A DNA stretch of 64,000 nucleotides from JBFMDN01 sp040753915 (GCA_040753915.1 JBFMDN010000007.1:1-64000), one strand, 5' to 3'; shown: positions 1 through 9,583, counted from the first letter of the stretch. Numbers and translations are program-made. The notes: generated by a model from the sequence alone, not told the origin.

Positions 1-350
1 AAGGAGCCCTTGTGTCATAATCACGTCACCTCGTTGGTGATAGAATCGTTTTGACAAAAGCATTCTATCTTCTTGATCTCTCAAGAACAACGAGGTTTTT
101 CACTTTTTTTGACCCGCGATCTAGGTGTCTTGATTTGGAGGGACTTTATCAACAAAAATTGCTGTTCACGTATGGGGGTCTCGCCGAGACGATACCAATG
201 GCCCGACCAGTCTACAAGCGATCCCGAGGACGTACTCCTGAGCTCTGGCCCCGAGATACGCTCCAACGAGTCCACCAATTTCGTAGCGGAAGTCGAACAG
301 CCAGTCCCGAGTCACAGGCACAGTGGCAAGGGATTAATCGCAGGAGACGT
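1..350. other. No gene recognised at the left edge
   Basis: Open frames of about 60-115 codons exist on both strands here, but none has a ribosome binding site, a recognisable motif or a composition like the real genes beside it. The stretch lies beyond the 3' end of the bpt-like gene. I see no tRNA and no convincing terminator. Confidence 0.5.
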
Positions 351-1103
351 TCAATCTTTCGTCCACCATAGCGTTGAAAGATCGAGGATCTCATGGGGCT
401 CAAATCGGCTCTTGTAGCTCATGGACTTGCACCCGGCCACATAGTAGCCCAGGTAATAGTACGGGACCCCGTGCTCGCGACAGAATCTGATCTCCTCGAG
501 GGCGGAAAACGTTCCCAGGCTCCGATGCGAGAATTCCGGGTCGTAATAGGCATAGACCGTGGAGAGCGATCTGGAGCAAATGTCGACAATTCCCACCGCG
601 ATTAGTCTGTCGAGCAAGCGATATTCGAATTCCAGCGTGTGTACCGCAGAGTTATAAAGAAACCTGCGCAGGTCTTCGAATGCGGAGCTCTGGTAACCGT
701 TGTGTTGCGCTTCAAGGTAACGGCAGTACAGGCGGTGCTTTTCCGAGGTGACTCTGGGTTTGCCGATCCTGAGCGTAACGTCCCCGTTCTTGTTGATTAT
801 TCTTCGGAGCGACTTCGTAAGCCTGTGTCCGGGCACGATGACCCTGATGGGGCGACATTCCCTGCACCGAGGGCAGATAGGCCGGTAAAAGTAGTAGCCT
901 GACCTGCGAAATCCATGATCCATGAAATCGTGGTAAAGCTCGGGCGGAAACTCCAGCGCCCGGAACATCTCTTCGCGAGCCATACGCCCCGGGAGGTAAG
1001 GGCATCGGTGAAAGTCCCCCTCAACGAGGAAGTCGAGCGGAACTCTCCCAAACAATGGGGAGACCACATGTGACCAACTGTTGGGCTTGTCATCGGGAAT
1101 CAT
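351..1103 (-). CDS. bpt: Aminoacyl-tRNA--protein transferase (Bpt/Ate1 family)
   Basis: About 250 aa. This enzyme family moves an amino acid (leucine in bacterial Bpt, arginine in Ate1) from its tRNA to the N-terminus of a protein with N-terminal Asp or Glu, marking it for ClpS/ClpAP degradation in the cytosol. Visible family features are the N-terminal CPYLPGR segment, GFRRSGYYFYRP followed by the cysteine cluster CPRCRECRPIRV, and the C-terminal block YYYLGYYVAGC...MSYKSRFEPHE. The open frame extends upstream to about 1250 into the next gene. The ATG at 1101-1103 is preferred because an AAGGGA ribosome binding site lies upstream and the family domain starts shortly after it. The gene follows the flavoprotein gene on the same strand. 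Leucyl versus arginyl specificity is inferred from bacterial homology only. Confidence 0.88.
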   Translation of the reverse strand: MIPDDKPNSWSHVVSPLFGRVPLDFLVEGDFHRCPYLPGRMAREEMFRALEFPPELYHDFMDHGFRRSGYYFYRPICPRCRECRPIRVIVPGHRLTKSLRRIINKNGDVTLRIGKPRVTSEKHRLYCRYLEAQHNGYQSSAFEDLRRFLYNSAVHTLEFEYRLLDRLIAVGIVDICSRSLSTVYAYYDPEFSHRSLGTFSALEEIRFCREHGVPYYYLGYYVAGCKSMSYKSRFEPHEILDLSTLWWTKD

Positions 1104-1167
1104 GTCTGAATTCCCTTGCGACACATTCTCGGGCTCCCTGACCGCATCCGCAGATTTTTCCTTGCCA

Positions 1168-2508
1168 CTACACTTGTTTGAGCAACTGATTCGCGGCAGT
1201 AAGCAATGGGTCCCATACCGGAGAGAAAGGAGGAGCGTACGCCATATCACTTTGGAAGAAGTCTTCCACGATCATTCCTGCGTGAAGGGCCACCACGAGC
1301 GAGTTGATGCGATGGGCCGCTCCCTCTTTTCCCACGATGCTTCCGCCGAGGAGTCTGCCGCTATTCTTTTCTGCCACGAGATTGACGTAGATATTTGCGG
1401 CACCGGGGTGCGCATGCGCCCTTGATCGGCTCTTGATCGTGCTTTGTACCGCATCGAATCCGGCTCGAGTAGCTTCTTCCAGGGTGAGCCCGGTCCGGGC
1501 AACCTCCAGGTCAAGAACTTTGAACACGGCTGTGCCCGCGATCCCCGGAAGCTCTACATGCCTGCCCGTGACGTTGTCCCCGACTGCCCATCCGGCTCTG
1601 TTGGCCCTCAGGGCCAAGGGAACCCAGACCCTTTTCCCGGTGAGAATGTGGAAGGCATCAGCACAATCACCTGCCGAGAAGATCTCGGGGTCGGTAGTGC
1701 GAAGGGATTTGTCCACTGCAATCGACTTCGCTGGACCGAGCTCGAGACCGGCGTCTTCTGCCAGCTCGGAATTGGGAACGATGCCGACCCCAATCAACGC
1801 AAGGTCAACGGCGAACTCCTCCGACTCCGCGGAGACCAGCAGCGATCCGTCCCGAGATTTCACCGCCACGATTTTCTGTCCCAGATGTATGCCAACACCC
1901 TTCTCCTTTAACTCCGCTGCTACGACGTCCGCCATCTCCTGAGGCAGGTAAGGCAACAGCCTTTGAGAGGGCTTGATCATATCGATTTTCAAGCCCCGGG
2001 CGTGAAAAGCCTCAGCCATTTCGAGCCCGATGTATCCCATACCCACGATGAGGACGCTCTTCACATTGTGGGCGCTCAAATAACGCTTGATTGCTCGGCC
2101 GTCCTCCAAGCTCTTGAGGGCAAGGACTCCTGGGAGATCTTCTCCGGGAACCTTCAGCTTCCGGGGCCGGGCGCCGGTCGCTATGAGAAGCTTGTCATAG
2201 CTCACCTCAAAACCCTCACCGCTGGACTTGATTCCCAGAACCTTCTTGGATGCTCGATCTATCCGGGTGACGGTATGGCCAAGTCTCAAGTCTATGCCCT
2301 GTTTTTGCCGGAACGTTTCCGCGGTTCGAACCACGAGATCGTCCATTTCTCTGGCAGGGTCCGCAATATTGTACGGCATTCCGCACGCGGAATAGGAAAC
2401 GTCACCAGTGGCTTCGAGCACCGTTATCTCAAGCGTGGGGTCGTTGCGTTTCGCCCTGGATGCCGCGCTCATTCCAGCAGCGTCACCACCGATAATGACA
2501 AACTTCAT
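1168..2508 (-). CDS. CoA-disulfide reductase-like FAD/NAD(P)H oxidoreductase
   Basis: About 446 aa from the ATG at 2508, which has a GGAGG site 7 nt upstream; an ATG six bases earlier is too close to that site. It belongs to the pyridine nucleotide-disulfide oxidoreductase superfamily. The N-terminal FAD Rossmann motif is VIIGGDAAGMSAA. The single redox cysteine is Cys42 in SYSACGMPYN, the signature of the CoA-disulfide reductase / NADH oxidase / NADH peroxidase branch. A second Rossmann motif (VGMGYIGLEMAEA) binds NAD(P)H, and the second FAD segment contains IFSAGDCAD. The C-terminal dimerisation domain is present. Substrates in this branch range from CoA disulfide and polysulfide to oxygen, so the exact reaction cannot be fixed. 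In sulfur-metabolising anaerobes, persulfide or thiol redox balance is a reasonable inference. Confidence 0.88.
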   Translation of the reverse strand: MKFVIIGGDAAGMSAASRAKRNDPTLEITVLEATGDVSYSACGMPYNIADPAREMDDLVVRTAETFRQKQGIDLRLGHTVTRIDRASKKVLGIKSSGEGFEVSYDKLLIATGARPRKLKVPGEDLPGVLALKSLEDGRAIKRYLSAHNVKSVLIVGMGYIGLEMAEAFHARGLKIDMIKPSQRLLPYLPQEMADVVAAELKEKGVGIHLGQKIVAVKSRDGSLLVSAESEEFAVDLALIGVGIVPNSELAEDAGLELGPAKSIAVDKSLRTTDPEIFSAGDCADAFHILTGKRVWVPLALRANRAGWAVGDNVTGRHVELPGIAGTAVFKVLDLEVARTGLTLEEATRAGFDAVQSTIKSRSRAHAHPGAANIYVNLVAEKNSGRLLGGSIVGKEGAAHRINSLVVALHAGMIVEDFFQSDMAYAPPFSPVWDPLLTAANQLLKQV

Positions 2509-2768
2509 AGCCATGCCTCCGGTCGAAGAAATGCGTGCCGCGCCGGTAGCCACACCAAACATTATAGATTAGTAGGTACGGAGCGGAAAGCCTTCTTTGC
2601 TGAAAAAGCTCTTCTTGCGATCACTCAGGTATCACTCCAAGACGGAATGGGCTGCCAGCATGTGTTCTCGCGGTATGGCTGCTTTCTTCTGTCATAGATC
2701 GCAAGAATTTCCGAAGTACCAAGACGAGGCATAGTGGAGCCCATCGAAAACAGAAAGAGGGGCAGCAA

Positions 2769-3065
2769 ATGAAAAGATTCGTTGCGATCCTATTAGGAAT
2801 CCTGGTCTCCGGGGCCGTAATGGCGTCGAGCAATCCGGCAGAAGCGGGAGGTTGGCATCACAAGGGATATCGATGGCACCATGCGGGCCCCAGATGGCAT
2901 GCAGGCCCTGCAGTAAGATGGTCGCCCGGATGGAGATACTGGCGTGCCGCGACAGGATCGGTTGTGGTCCTTTCGGACGACTGGCCGGACTGTCGACTGG
3001 TACGGCGCTGTCTTGTAGACAGGTGCGGCTACCGCAGGTGTCGCTGGGAGAGATGGTGTCGGTAG
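2769..3065 (+). CDS. Small exported His/Trp/Arg-rich protein, possibly frameshifted
   Basis: 98 aa. An N-terminal signal peptide is visible (MKRF, then a hydrophobic stretch up to about residue 27, NPAEAGG), followed by GGWHHKGYRWHHAGPRWH, a composition typical of small periplasmic basic proteins. After about residue 58 the composition becomes rich in Cys and Arg and looks unnatural. The +1 frame across the same stretch (WYGAV..., GAATAGVAG...) looks more protein-like but holds a stop. A frameshift near 2945-3000 that destroyed the original C-terminus is therefore plausible. No function is recognised. It is transcribed divergently from the flavoprotein gene. Confidence 0.4.
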   Translation: MKRFVAILLGILVSGAVMASSNPAEAGGWHHKGYRWHHAGPRWHAGPAVRWSPGWRYWRAATGSVVVLSDDWPDCRLVRRCLVDRCGYRRCRWERWCR

Positions 3066-3176
3066 CCAGCGCTTCTGGTTCCCTGCTTGTTCTCCGGCCG
3101 GGTTGCGGTGATCTAAACAGATCACTCCTCGGCCATGACTGAACTGAGCAGCGTGCTCCTCGGCGCTGGTTTTCCT

Positions 3177-5003
3177 TCAGGCCTTTCTCCCCATCTTCTT
3201 CCGTATTTCTGAGAATGAGAACCGTACTGTGAGAGGTCGCCCATGAGGGCAGACGCCCGGCGAGGCACTGCGGTCCAGTTGGCCGAGCAATGCCCGTATC
3301 TCCTCTGGATGCATGGGCTTTGATTCCTTCATCGCTGACCGGCACGCGATTGCCTTGAGCAACTCCTGACGTTTGCGAGAGGGGTCTCCACGGACTCCCG
3401 TATCGAGCATTACCTCGATGAGTCCGCTGAGGAACGGTTCCAGGTCCTGATCGCCGAACCAGCCTGGTACCCCTTTGATCACGAAATCGTTCTCACCGAA
3501 TTCTTCTATCCTGAATCCGGCGCGTCCAAGGACGTCCAGGTGCGCAGCAAGGGCGCGGGCTTCCACTGGTGAATAGGAGAGGACTCGAGGAATCAAGAGG
3601 TCCTGGGACTCATGGCTCGATCCCTCCTTGTCCGAGCGGACCAGATCGTCGAAGAGCAGACGTTCGTGTGCGGCGTGATGATCCATGACGATCAAATTGT
3701 CATCATCGTAGAGTACCAGAAAGGAGCCGGGAAGCTTTCCCAGAATTCCCAGGGACGAATAACCGGATTGGTTGCCGAGAGGAGGCTGGCTTTCCGCAAG
3801 AGTAGGCGGGGAAATCGGCTTCACCGGACCCTGGCTCTCCACCTCTGTGGCGGTCTTCAGCTCTGTGGGATGAGAAGCTGTTTTCGGTCCCTCTTTCCCG
3901 GGGTCCTCCTCCGAATCGGGGCTCGACTCCTCAGCCTGCACGTGACGCAGGACCGGCGTATGGGGCGGTCGCGGCAGTATCGGCTCCCTAGGACCCGGCG
4001 GAGGGCGGAATGGGGCCCCGGTGAGAGCCTTGTGCACCCCGTCTACGATCAGATCGAAGACCTGCTGAGGCTTGACGAACCTGACCTCTGCTTTCTGGGG
4101 ATGAACGTTCACATCGACCTCTTCGGGAGGCAGCTCCGCAAAGAGAATGGCCAGGGGATATCTGCCTCTCTCGATGAGATTTGAGAACGCCCTGCTCACT
4201 GCCGAATTGACGACCCGATCCCTTACTGATCGCCCGTTTACGAACGTCAGCACGGATCGCATGTTGGAGCGAGCGTACGGGGGACGGGCTACGTATCCGC
4301 GCAAGACCCCCGCTTCTGTCTCGTGTGCAACCTCGATGAGGTTTTCTCGGACATCTCGCGAATAGAGGGAGTAGATTCTCTCAAAGGTGGACGATACTGC
4401 AGGAGCGTCCATTTTCACCTTTCCGTCTTCCGCGTAGGAAAAGGCCATAGCCGGAAACGCGAGCGCAAACTTGGTGATAAGCTCTCGGATATATCCCGCT
4501 TCCGTTTCAACCCCTTTCAGGAATTTTCGCCGTACTGGAACATTGAAGAAGAGGTTCCTTACTTCCACAATCGTGCCCACGCCCATACCTACCTGCGAGG
4601 AACCCTTCAGAACGCCTCCTTCAACCGTTATGACCGTCCCAGCGAGGTCCGCTTCTTCTCTCGTGACGAGCTTGACTCTACTCACGGACGCTATGCTTGC
4701 AAGGGCTTCCCCCCGGAAGCCCATAGTTGCAATCCCCTCCAGGTCTCTCTCGGAGGTGAGCTTGGAAGTCGCGTGCCTTTCAAGGGCGTGAAAAGCGTCA
4801 TCGTGGCCCATGCCGATTCCGTTGTCCTGCACCCGTACCAGTCTTTTACCGCCGTTCTCGACGTCCACGCGAATGGAGGTAGCCTGCGCATCGATGGAGT
4901 TCTCAAGCAATTCCTTCACAACGGAGACGGGTCGTTCCACCACCTCTCCGGCTGCTATCCGGTTGATGACCTTTTCGTCCAGGATCTTGATCCGATTGGC
5001 CAT
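3177..5003 (-). CDS. mutL: DNA mismatch repair protein MutL
   Basis: About 608 aa. MutL couples mismatch recognition by MutS to strand removal. The N-terminal GHKL ATPase motifs are complete: KELLENSIDAQ (with the catalytic Glu), DNGIGM, ATSKL and TMGFRGEALASIASV. A Pro/Glu-rich linker of about 90 residues follows near position 340. In the C-terminal dimerisation domain, DHHAAHERLLFDD resembles the metal-binding motif of endonuclease-type MutL with His replacing Gln, and ACRSAM and CPHGRPL match the other conserved blocks. This suggests a nicking MutL, as expected in organisms without MutH. I take the ATG at 5003 because ANRIKILDEKVINRIAAGEV is the normal N-terminus; a GTG at 5042 would add 13 residues. 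The ruvB stop lies 130 bases upstream on the same strand. Confidence 0.96.
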   Translation of the reverse strand: MANRIKILDEKVINRIAAGEVVERPVSVVKELLENSIDAQATSIRVDVENGGKRLVRVQDNGIGMGHDDAFHALERHATSKLTSERDLEGIATMGFRGEALASIASVSRVKLVTREEADLAGTVITVEGGVLKGSSQVGMGVGTIVEVRNLFFNVPVRRKFLKGVETEAGYIRELITKFALAFPAMAFSYAEDGKVKMDAPAVSSTFERIYSLYSRDVRENLIEVAHETEAGVLRGYVARPPYARSNMRSVLTFVNGRSVRDRVVNSAVSRAFSNLIERGRYPLAILFAELPPEEVDVNVHPQKAEVRFVKPQQVFDLIVDGVHKALTGAPFRPPPGPREPILPRPPHTPVLRHVQAEESSPDSEEDPGKEGPKTASHPTELKTATEVESQGPVKPISPPTLAESQPPLGNQSGYSSLGILGKLPGSFLVLYDDDNLIVMDHHAAHERLLFDDLVRSDKEGSSHESQDLLIPRVLSYSPVEARALAAHLDVLGRAGFRIEEFGENDFVIKGVPGWFGDQDLEPFLSGLIEVMLDTGVRGDPSRKRQELLKAIACRSAMKESKPMHPEEIRALLGQLDRSASPGVCPHGRPLTVRFSFSEIRKKMGRKA

Positions 5004-5133
5004 GGTTTCTGTTGAGTATCCGTCGAGCCCGTTCAATATCACCGGAAGGCCGCCACGATGCCGGTCCTCCTCTGCACCCTGCAGACAGGCTTTATGAAAC
5101 CCAAACCAGCACAGCCCTGCGAGGGCCAGTACA

Positions 5134-6153
5134 CTAATCGAAAAGCTGCCGTTGGCGTGCAGGAAAATGATATCTGAAATGCTCGTACGCCCTTCTCGTG
5201 GCTACTCTGCCCCTGGGGGTCCGGTCCACGAATCCTTCTTTTACCAAGTAAGGTTCGTACACGTCCTCAAGGGTGTCGCGTTCTTCACCAATAGCTGCTG
5301 CCAGCGTCTCTATTCCCACTGGACCGCCATCGAATTTCAGCATAATCGTTTCAAGAAACTTGCGATCCATGGTGTCCAGCCCCACTGAGTCCACCTCCAG
5401 CATGTCGAGCGCTTTCGCAGCGGTCTTGTGATCGATTATGCCCTCTCCCCGCACCTGAGCATAATCCCTCACACGTCGCGTCAAGCGATTGGCTACTCTC
5501 GGTGTGGCTCTCGAGCGCGCGGCTATCTCTCTCGCCCCGTGTTCATCAATGTCGATTTTCAGGATTGCAGCCGACCTCATGACGATTCGCTCGAGTTCTT
5601 CCACGGAATAGAAATTCAAATGGAACAGAATGCCAAACCGATCCCGCAGTGGATTGGTAAGTAGGCCCGACCTAGTCGTGGCGCCGATCAGGGTGAAAGG
5701 CGAAAGATCCAGCTTGATGGTCCTTGCACTGGGACCCTGTCCAATGATGAGATCGAGCTTGAAGTCTTCCATTGCAGGGTACAGGATCTCCTCCACGACA
5801 GGAGACAGTCGGTGGATCTCGTCTATGAACAGTACGTCTCTGGTCTCCAGGTTGGTCAGAATGGCTGCAAGATCTCCCTGTTTTTCCACGACCGGCCCTG
5901 ACGTCGTCCGGATCTGCACTCCCATTTCCCGCGCTATGATGTGAGCGAGGGTTGTCTTGCCCAACCCGGGCGGTCCGTGAAAGAGGATGTGATCGAGGGC
6001 TTCGCCTCGTCCCCGAGCGGCCTCGATGAAGACTGCAAGATTTTCCTTGATCTTGTCCTGTCCGACGTATTCTGCAAGACTGGAAGGCCGCAGCGTCCCG
6101 TCAAGATCTTTTTCTCCGTTTACTGCCTGGCCGGTAACTATCCTCTCGAGCAT
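5134..6153 (-). CDS. ruvB: Holliday junction branch migration helicase RuvB
   Basis: 339 aa, the usual length. RuvB is the hexameric AAA+ motor that drives branch migration of Holliday junctions with RuvA. Visible motifs are Walker A (HGPPGLGKTTLA), Walker B (VLFIDEIHRLSP), the sensor region GATTRSG with LRDRFG, and the C-terminal winged helix ending in TPRGRVATRRAYEHF. The ATG at 6153 has a GGGGAA site upstream. ruvB is on the opposite strand from ruvC-ruvA and lies beside mutL, so the usual ruvCAB order is broken, with yebC between. Divergent promoters should lie between 6154 and 6339. Confidence 0.97.
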   Translation of the reverse strand: MLERIVTGQAVNGEKDLDGTLRPSSLAEYVGQDKIKENLAVFIEAARGRGEALDHILFHGPPGLGKTTLAHIIAREMGVQIRTTSGPVVEKQGDLAAILTNLETRDVLFIDEIHRLSPVVEEILYPAMEDFKLDLIIGQGPSARTIKLDLSPFTLIGATTRSGLLTNPLRDRFGILFHLNFYSVEELERIVMRSAAILKIDIDEHGAREIAARSRATPRVANRLTRRVRDYAQVRGEGIIDHKTAAKALDMLEVDSVGLDTMDRKFLETIMLKFDGGPVGIETLAAAIGEERDTLEDVYEPYLVKEGFVDRTPRGRVATRRAYEHFRYHFPARQRQLFD

Positions 6154-6339
6154 GAGAGATTCCCCGTAACACTAGTTGAAAGTTCGGTCCTTCCATGATA
6201 GGCAAGGCTTATGTAGAATACTTTTACCCGGTTGATCAAGCACATGGACCCCTCCCTCGCGCGCGTGGTCTCGGGGATCATACTATGACCAGAACATGAG
6301 TGCGAGGAGAAAACATTATGCATCTCGGAGGTTGTTGGC

Positions 6340-7089
6340 ATGTCTGGCCACAATAAATGGAGCACCATAAAACACAAGAAGGGCGCGGCGGACGCCAAAC
6401 GGGGGAAGATGTTCTCCAAGCTTATCAAGGAAATTACCATAGCCGCCCGAATGGGGGGCGGCGACACCGAAGGGAATCCCCGGTTGAGGACGGCTGTCTT
6501 GGCCGCGCGGGCAGCTAATATGCCCAAGGAAAACATCGAGAGGGCAATCAAGAGGGGCACCGGAGAGATCGAAGGGGCGAGTTACGAAGAGGTCACCTAT
6601 GAAGGATACGGTCCCGGAGGAGTAGCCGTTATGGTGGAGGCTCTGACGGACAACAAGAACCGCACGGTCGCGGAAGTGCGACATCTCTTCGACAAACATG
6701 GCGGCAATCTCGGTGAATCCGGATGCGTGGCATGGCTTTTCGACAAGAAGGGAGTGGTCACGGTAGACAGCTCGGGAGTCAGCGAAGATGAGGTCATGGA
6801 GGTCGCCATCGATGCTGGAGCCCTGGATGTCAAGACTGAGGGAGACACGTACGAGATTGTCACGGAGCCCCAGGACTTTGAGGCGGTTCGAAAGGCAGTA
6901 GAAGACAAGGCGTGGAAAATCGAGCTGGCCGATCTGACGATGATTCCCCAGAATACGATCAAGCTCGAGGGAAAAAAGGCGGAACAGATGCTCAAGCTGA
7001 TGGACAGCCTCGACGATCACGATGATCTTCAACGTGTGTATGCCAATTTCGACATCTCTGAAGAGGAAATGCTCAAGGTGTCGGCCTGA
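6340..7089 (+). CDS. yebC: YebC/PmpR (TACO1) family protein
   Basis: 249 aa, typical length. The family start SGHNKWSTIKHKKGAADAKR is clear, followed by KLIKEITIAARMGGGD, NIERAIKRGTGE and YEGYGPGGVAVMVE. YebC proteins bind nascent-translation or DNA targets: some were described as transcription regulators, and the family is also linked to translation of proline-rich stretches. A GGAGG site stands 8 nt before the ATG. It sits upstream of ruvC as in many proteobacteria. About 290 bases without a recognisable gene separate the two. Confidence 0.95.
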   Translation: MSGHNKWSTIKHKKGAADAKRGKMFSKLIKEITIAARMGGGDTEGNPRLRTAVLAARAANMPKENIERAIKRGTGEIEGASYEEVTYEGYGPGGVAVMVEALTDNKNRTVAEVRHLFDKHGGNLGESGCVAWLFDKKGVVTVDSSGVSEDEVMEVAIDAGALDVKTEGDTYEIVTEPQDFEAVRKAVEDKAWKIELADLTMIPQNTIKLEGKKAEQMLKLMDSLDDHDDLQRVYANFDISEEEMLKVSA

Positions 7090-7375
7090 GTGAGCTTCTC
7101 ACAGGCAAGACGGCTCTCGCCGCCGGTCCGGAACCGCTTACCCCCTTCTCCTGACAATGAAGGGCTCACCCCCGGCGCCGCGGTTCGCCATTATTCTCTG
7201 GAAAGTTCCAATGATCGGTAGTATAGAGACCACCGGTCCGCCCCGCCTCTTACGAATGGATGTCCGGGCGGGCTTGATCACCGGTGCCCTGTTTAGCTTC
7301 AATGGGTCGTTCATACGCCGAGCGGCTCGGCGAAGCTCCAAGCCCGGCATGTCAAGAATCGAGCACTTGGCGGCT

Positions 7376-7861
7376 ATGACCATACTGGGAGTCGATCCAG
7401 GAACAAACGTCACGGGTTACGGAATCGTTCGGAAGAACGGAACAGCCCCGAGCCATGTGGCGAGTGGGGTGATTCGGCCTGCAAAAACAGCAGGTATGGC
7501 GAGACGTCTCTGGGAAGTGCACGCTGGACTCGAAGCCGTGATCCGAGAACACGGTCCCACAGTGATGGTGGTGGAGTCACTCTTTCACAAACAAAATCCC
7601 CAGAGTCTCATGAAGCTTAGCCAAGTACGGGGCGTCATCCTTCTGGTGGGTGAGGCCCATGGCCTTGACATTTATGAGTATGCACCTATGGAAATAAAGA
7701 CAGGAATCACAGGATACGGCAGGGCCGACAAGGATCAGATGGTCTACATGATGTCGCGCATTCTCGATTTGCCGAATCTCAAGTCTGCCGATGAGGCAGA
7801 CGCGTTAGCAATGGCAGTGTACCATTGCCACCGATGCTCGTTCAACAGGATGATTTCATGA
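7376..7861 (+). CDS. ruvC: Holliday junction resolvase RuvC
   Basis: 161 aa from the ATG at 7376. RuvC cuts Holliday junctions as a dimer inside the RuvABC complex. The four acidic catalytic residues are in place: Asp in LGVDPGT, Glu in VVESLF, and two Asp in SADEADALAMA. The open frame continues some 70 codons upstream, but the family starts at MTILGVDPG, so upstream starts (for example ATG at 7349) are less likely. No strong ribosome binding site is visible at 7376. The stop overlaps the ruvA start in ATGA, suggesting translational coupling. Confidence 0.95.
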   Translation: MTILGVDPGTNVTGYGIVRKNGTAPSHVASGVIRPAKTAGMARRLWEVHAGLEAVIREHGPTVMVVESLFHKQNPQSLMKLSQVRGVILLVGEAHGLDIYEYAPMEIKTGITGYGRADKDQMVYMMSRILDLPNLKSADEADALAMAVYHCHRCSFNRMIS

Positions 7862-8454
7862 TCGGGTGCCTGCGGGGAAAGATCCTCGTGAGAGGAATTA
7901 ATCGCGTGATCGTCGACGTTCAGGGAGTGGGCTACGATGTGGCGGTGTCATTGACCACACTGGAATCCTTGCCCAAAGACGGGGAGGCATTTCTCTATAT
8001 CCACACGGCCTTGAGGGAAAACGCGCTGGATCTGTACGGGTTCCACGCGGAACAGGAAAAAATGTTGTTTGAGATGCTTCTCACTGTGGCCGGCATAGGG
8101 CCCAGAACCTCTCTCCAGATTCTTTCCGGTATTTCGCCTGACGGCCTGCGTCAGGCCGTTCTTGATGAGGACCTCCGGACGCTCACGGCCATCCCGGGCA
8201 TCGGCAAGAAGTCGGCCCAACGCATCATCATCGAGTTGAAGGAGAAGGTGAAGAATTTGCCCATGCCTCCCGGATCTAAAGCGACGAGAGCAGCGTCTGG
8301 CAGTATCGAAGAGGATCTCATCTCCTCTCTCGTCAACCTTGGCTACAAAGAGAAGGTTGCAGTAACAGCCGCCAAGGGAGTCATCGAAATCGCTGGCCCC
8401 GACATAAAGCTTACCGATGCCGTGCGCATGGCTCTGAAAGATCTGGCAAAGTAA
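7858..8454 (+). CDS. ruvA: Holliday junction DNA-binding protein RuvA
   Basis: 198 aa. RuvA tetramers hold the four-way junction and load RuvB. Domain I (IGCLRGKILVRG...VDVQGVGYDV), the helix-hairpin-helix pair (LLTVAGIGPRTSLQIL and LTAIPGIGKKSAQRII) and the C-terminal RuvB-binding domain (EEDLISSLVNLGYKEKVA) are all visible. The ATG at 7858 overlaps the ruvC stop by four bases. The frame extends 11 codons upstream but those belong to ruvC. tgt follows after 19 bases. Confidence 0.96.
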   Translation: MIGCLRGKILVRGINRVIVDVQGVGYDVAVSLTTLESLPKDGEAFLYIHTALRENALDLYGFHAEQEKMLFEMLLTVAGIGPRTSLQILSGISPDGLRQAVLDEDLRTLTAIPGIGKKSAQRIIIELKEKVKNLPMPPGSKATRAASGSIEEDLISSLVNLGYKEKVAVTAAKGVIEIAGPDIKLTDAVRMALKDLAK

Positions 8455-8473
8455 GGGTAACTGGAAAGCTGCC

Positions 8474-9583
8474 GTGAAGTTTCGCATAGTGCACAGAGAT
8501 ACGAGCAGCATGGCTCGAACTGGGGTGCTCACCACTGCCCGTGGGGAAATAGAGACCCCGGCGTTTATGCCAGTGGGCACCCGAGGGGTGGTGAAAACCG
8601 TGTCTCCCGATGAAGTGTGGGACATCGGATATCGCCTGATCTTGTCCAATGCGTACCATCTTTACCTCAGGCCGGGCCATGATCTCATCGAGTCATACGG
8701 GGGACTTCACCATTTTATGGATTGGGGAGGCAGCATTCTTACCGACAGTGGGGGATTTCAGGTCTTCAGCCTGGCTCGATTGCGAAAGGTTACGGAAGAC
8801 GGGGTCGTGTTCCAGTCACATATCGACGGCAGCCCCCACTTGTTTACTCCTGAGCTAAGTATTCGCGTCCAGGAATCGTTGGGATCCGACATCATCATGT
8901 GCCTTGACGACGTGAGGGGTTTCCCGGTAGAAAAGGCAGAGGCTCGAGATGCTGCAGAGCGGACCTTTCGGTGGGCGCGCCGGTGTCTGGAGTCCAAAAA
9001 AAGAGTTGACCCAGCCTTGTTCGGCATAGTACAAGGCTCGATGTTCTCGGATCTGAGGGAAATGAGCGCCATGAGCCTCACTTCCCTGGGGCTCGATGGG
9101 TATGCCGTCGGCGGCCTCAGCGTTGGGGAACCTCGTGAAACCATGACCCAAATGCTGGAGGTCACTGTCCCTCTTCTCCCCTCAGAGGCTCCACGGTACT
9201 TGATGGGGGTCGGCAAACCCGAAGACATCGTGGAAGGGGTTCTCAGGGGAGTGGACCTGTTTGACTGTGTGCTTCCTACTCGGAACGCACGCAACGGGAT
9301 GCTTTTTACTTCCGGCGGCCCCCTTAACATAAAGAACTCGTGCCATCGAGACGATCCGAATCCCGTCGATCAGGCCTGTGGGTGCCGGCTGTGCACTAGG
9401 TATTCCCGGGCCTATCTGAGGCATTTGTTTCTGGAAAAGGAGATCTATGGTCTGAGACTGGCAACGATTCACAATCTCGACTATTATTTCCGCATGATGC
9501 AAAATATCAGGACAGCCATAGAGCAGAACCGACTCAACTCGTTTGCTCGAGAATTCCTCGAGGACATGGAGGAAACCGGATGA
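8474..9583 (+). CDS. tgt: Queuine/preQ1 tRNA-guanine transglycosylase
   Basis: 369 aa, GTG start preceded by GGAAAG. The enzyme exchanges guanine-34 of tRNAs with GUN anticodons for preQ1, a step of queuosine synthesis. Visible are the base-binding segment ILTDSGGFQVFSL, the GIVQGS and VGGLSVGEP blocks, the nucleophile region DLFDCVLPTRNARNG, and the zinc ligands CGCRLC...C with the distal His in ATIHN. The last step enzyme, QueH, is encoded at 18461-18997. The stop overlaps the start of yajC (ATGA), so tgt, yajC and secD form one operon, the common tgt-yajC-secD order. Confidence 0.97.
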   Translation: MKFRIVHRDTSSMARTGVLTTARGEIETPAFMPVGTRGVVKTVSPDEVWDIGYRLILSNAYHLYLRPGHDLIESYGGLHHFMDWGGSILTDSGGFQVFSLARLRKVTEDGVVFQSHIDGSPHLFTPELSIRVQESLGSDIIMCLDDVRGFPVEKAEARDAAERTFRWARRCLESKKRVDPALFGIVQGSMFSDLREMSAMSLTSLGLDGYAVGGLSVGEPRETMTQMLEVTVPLLPSEAPRYLMGVGKPEDIVEGVLRGVDLFDCVLPTRNARNGMLFTSGGPLNIKNSCHRDDPNPVDQACGCRLCTRYSRAYLRHLFLEKEIYGLRLATIHNLDYYFRMMQNIRTAIEQNRLNSFAREFLEDMEETG

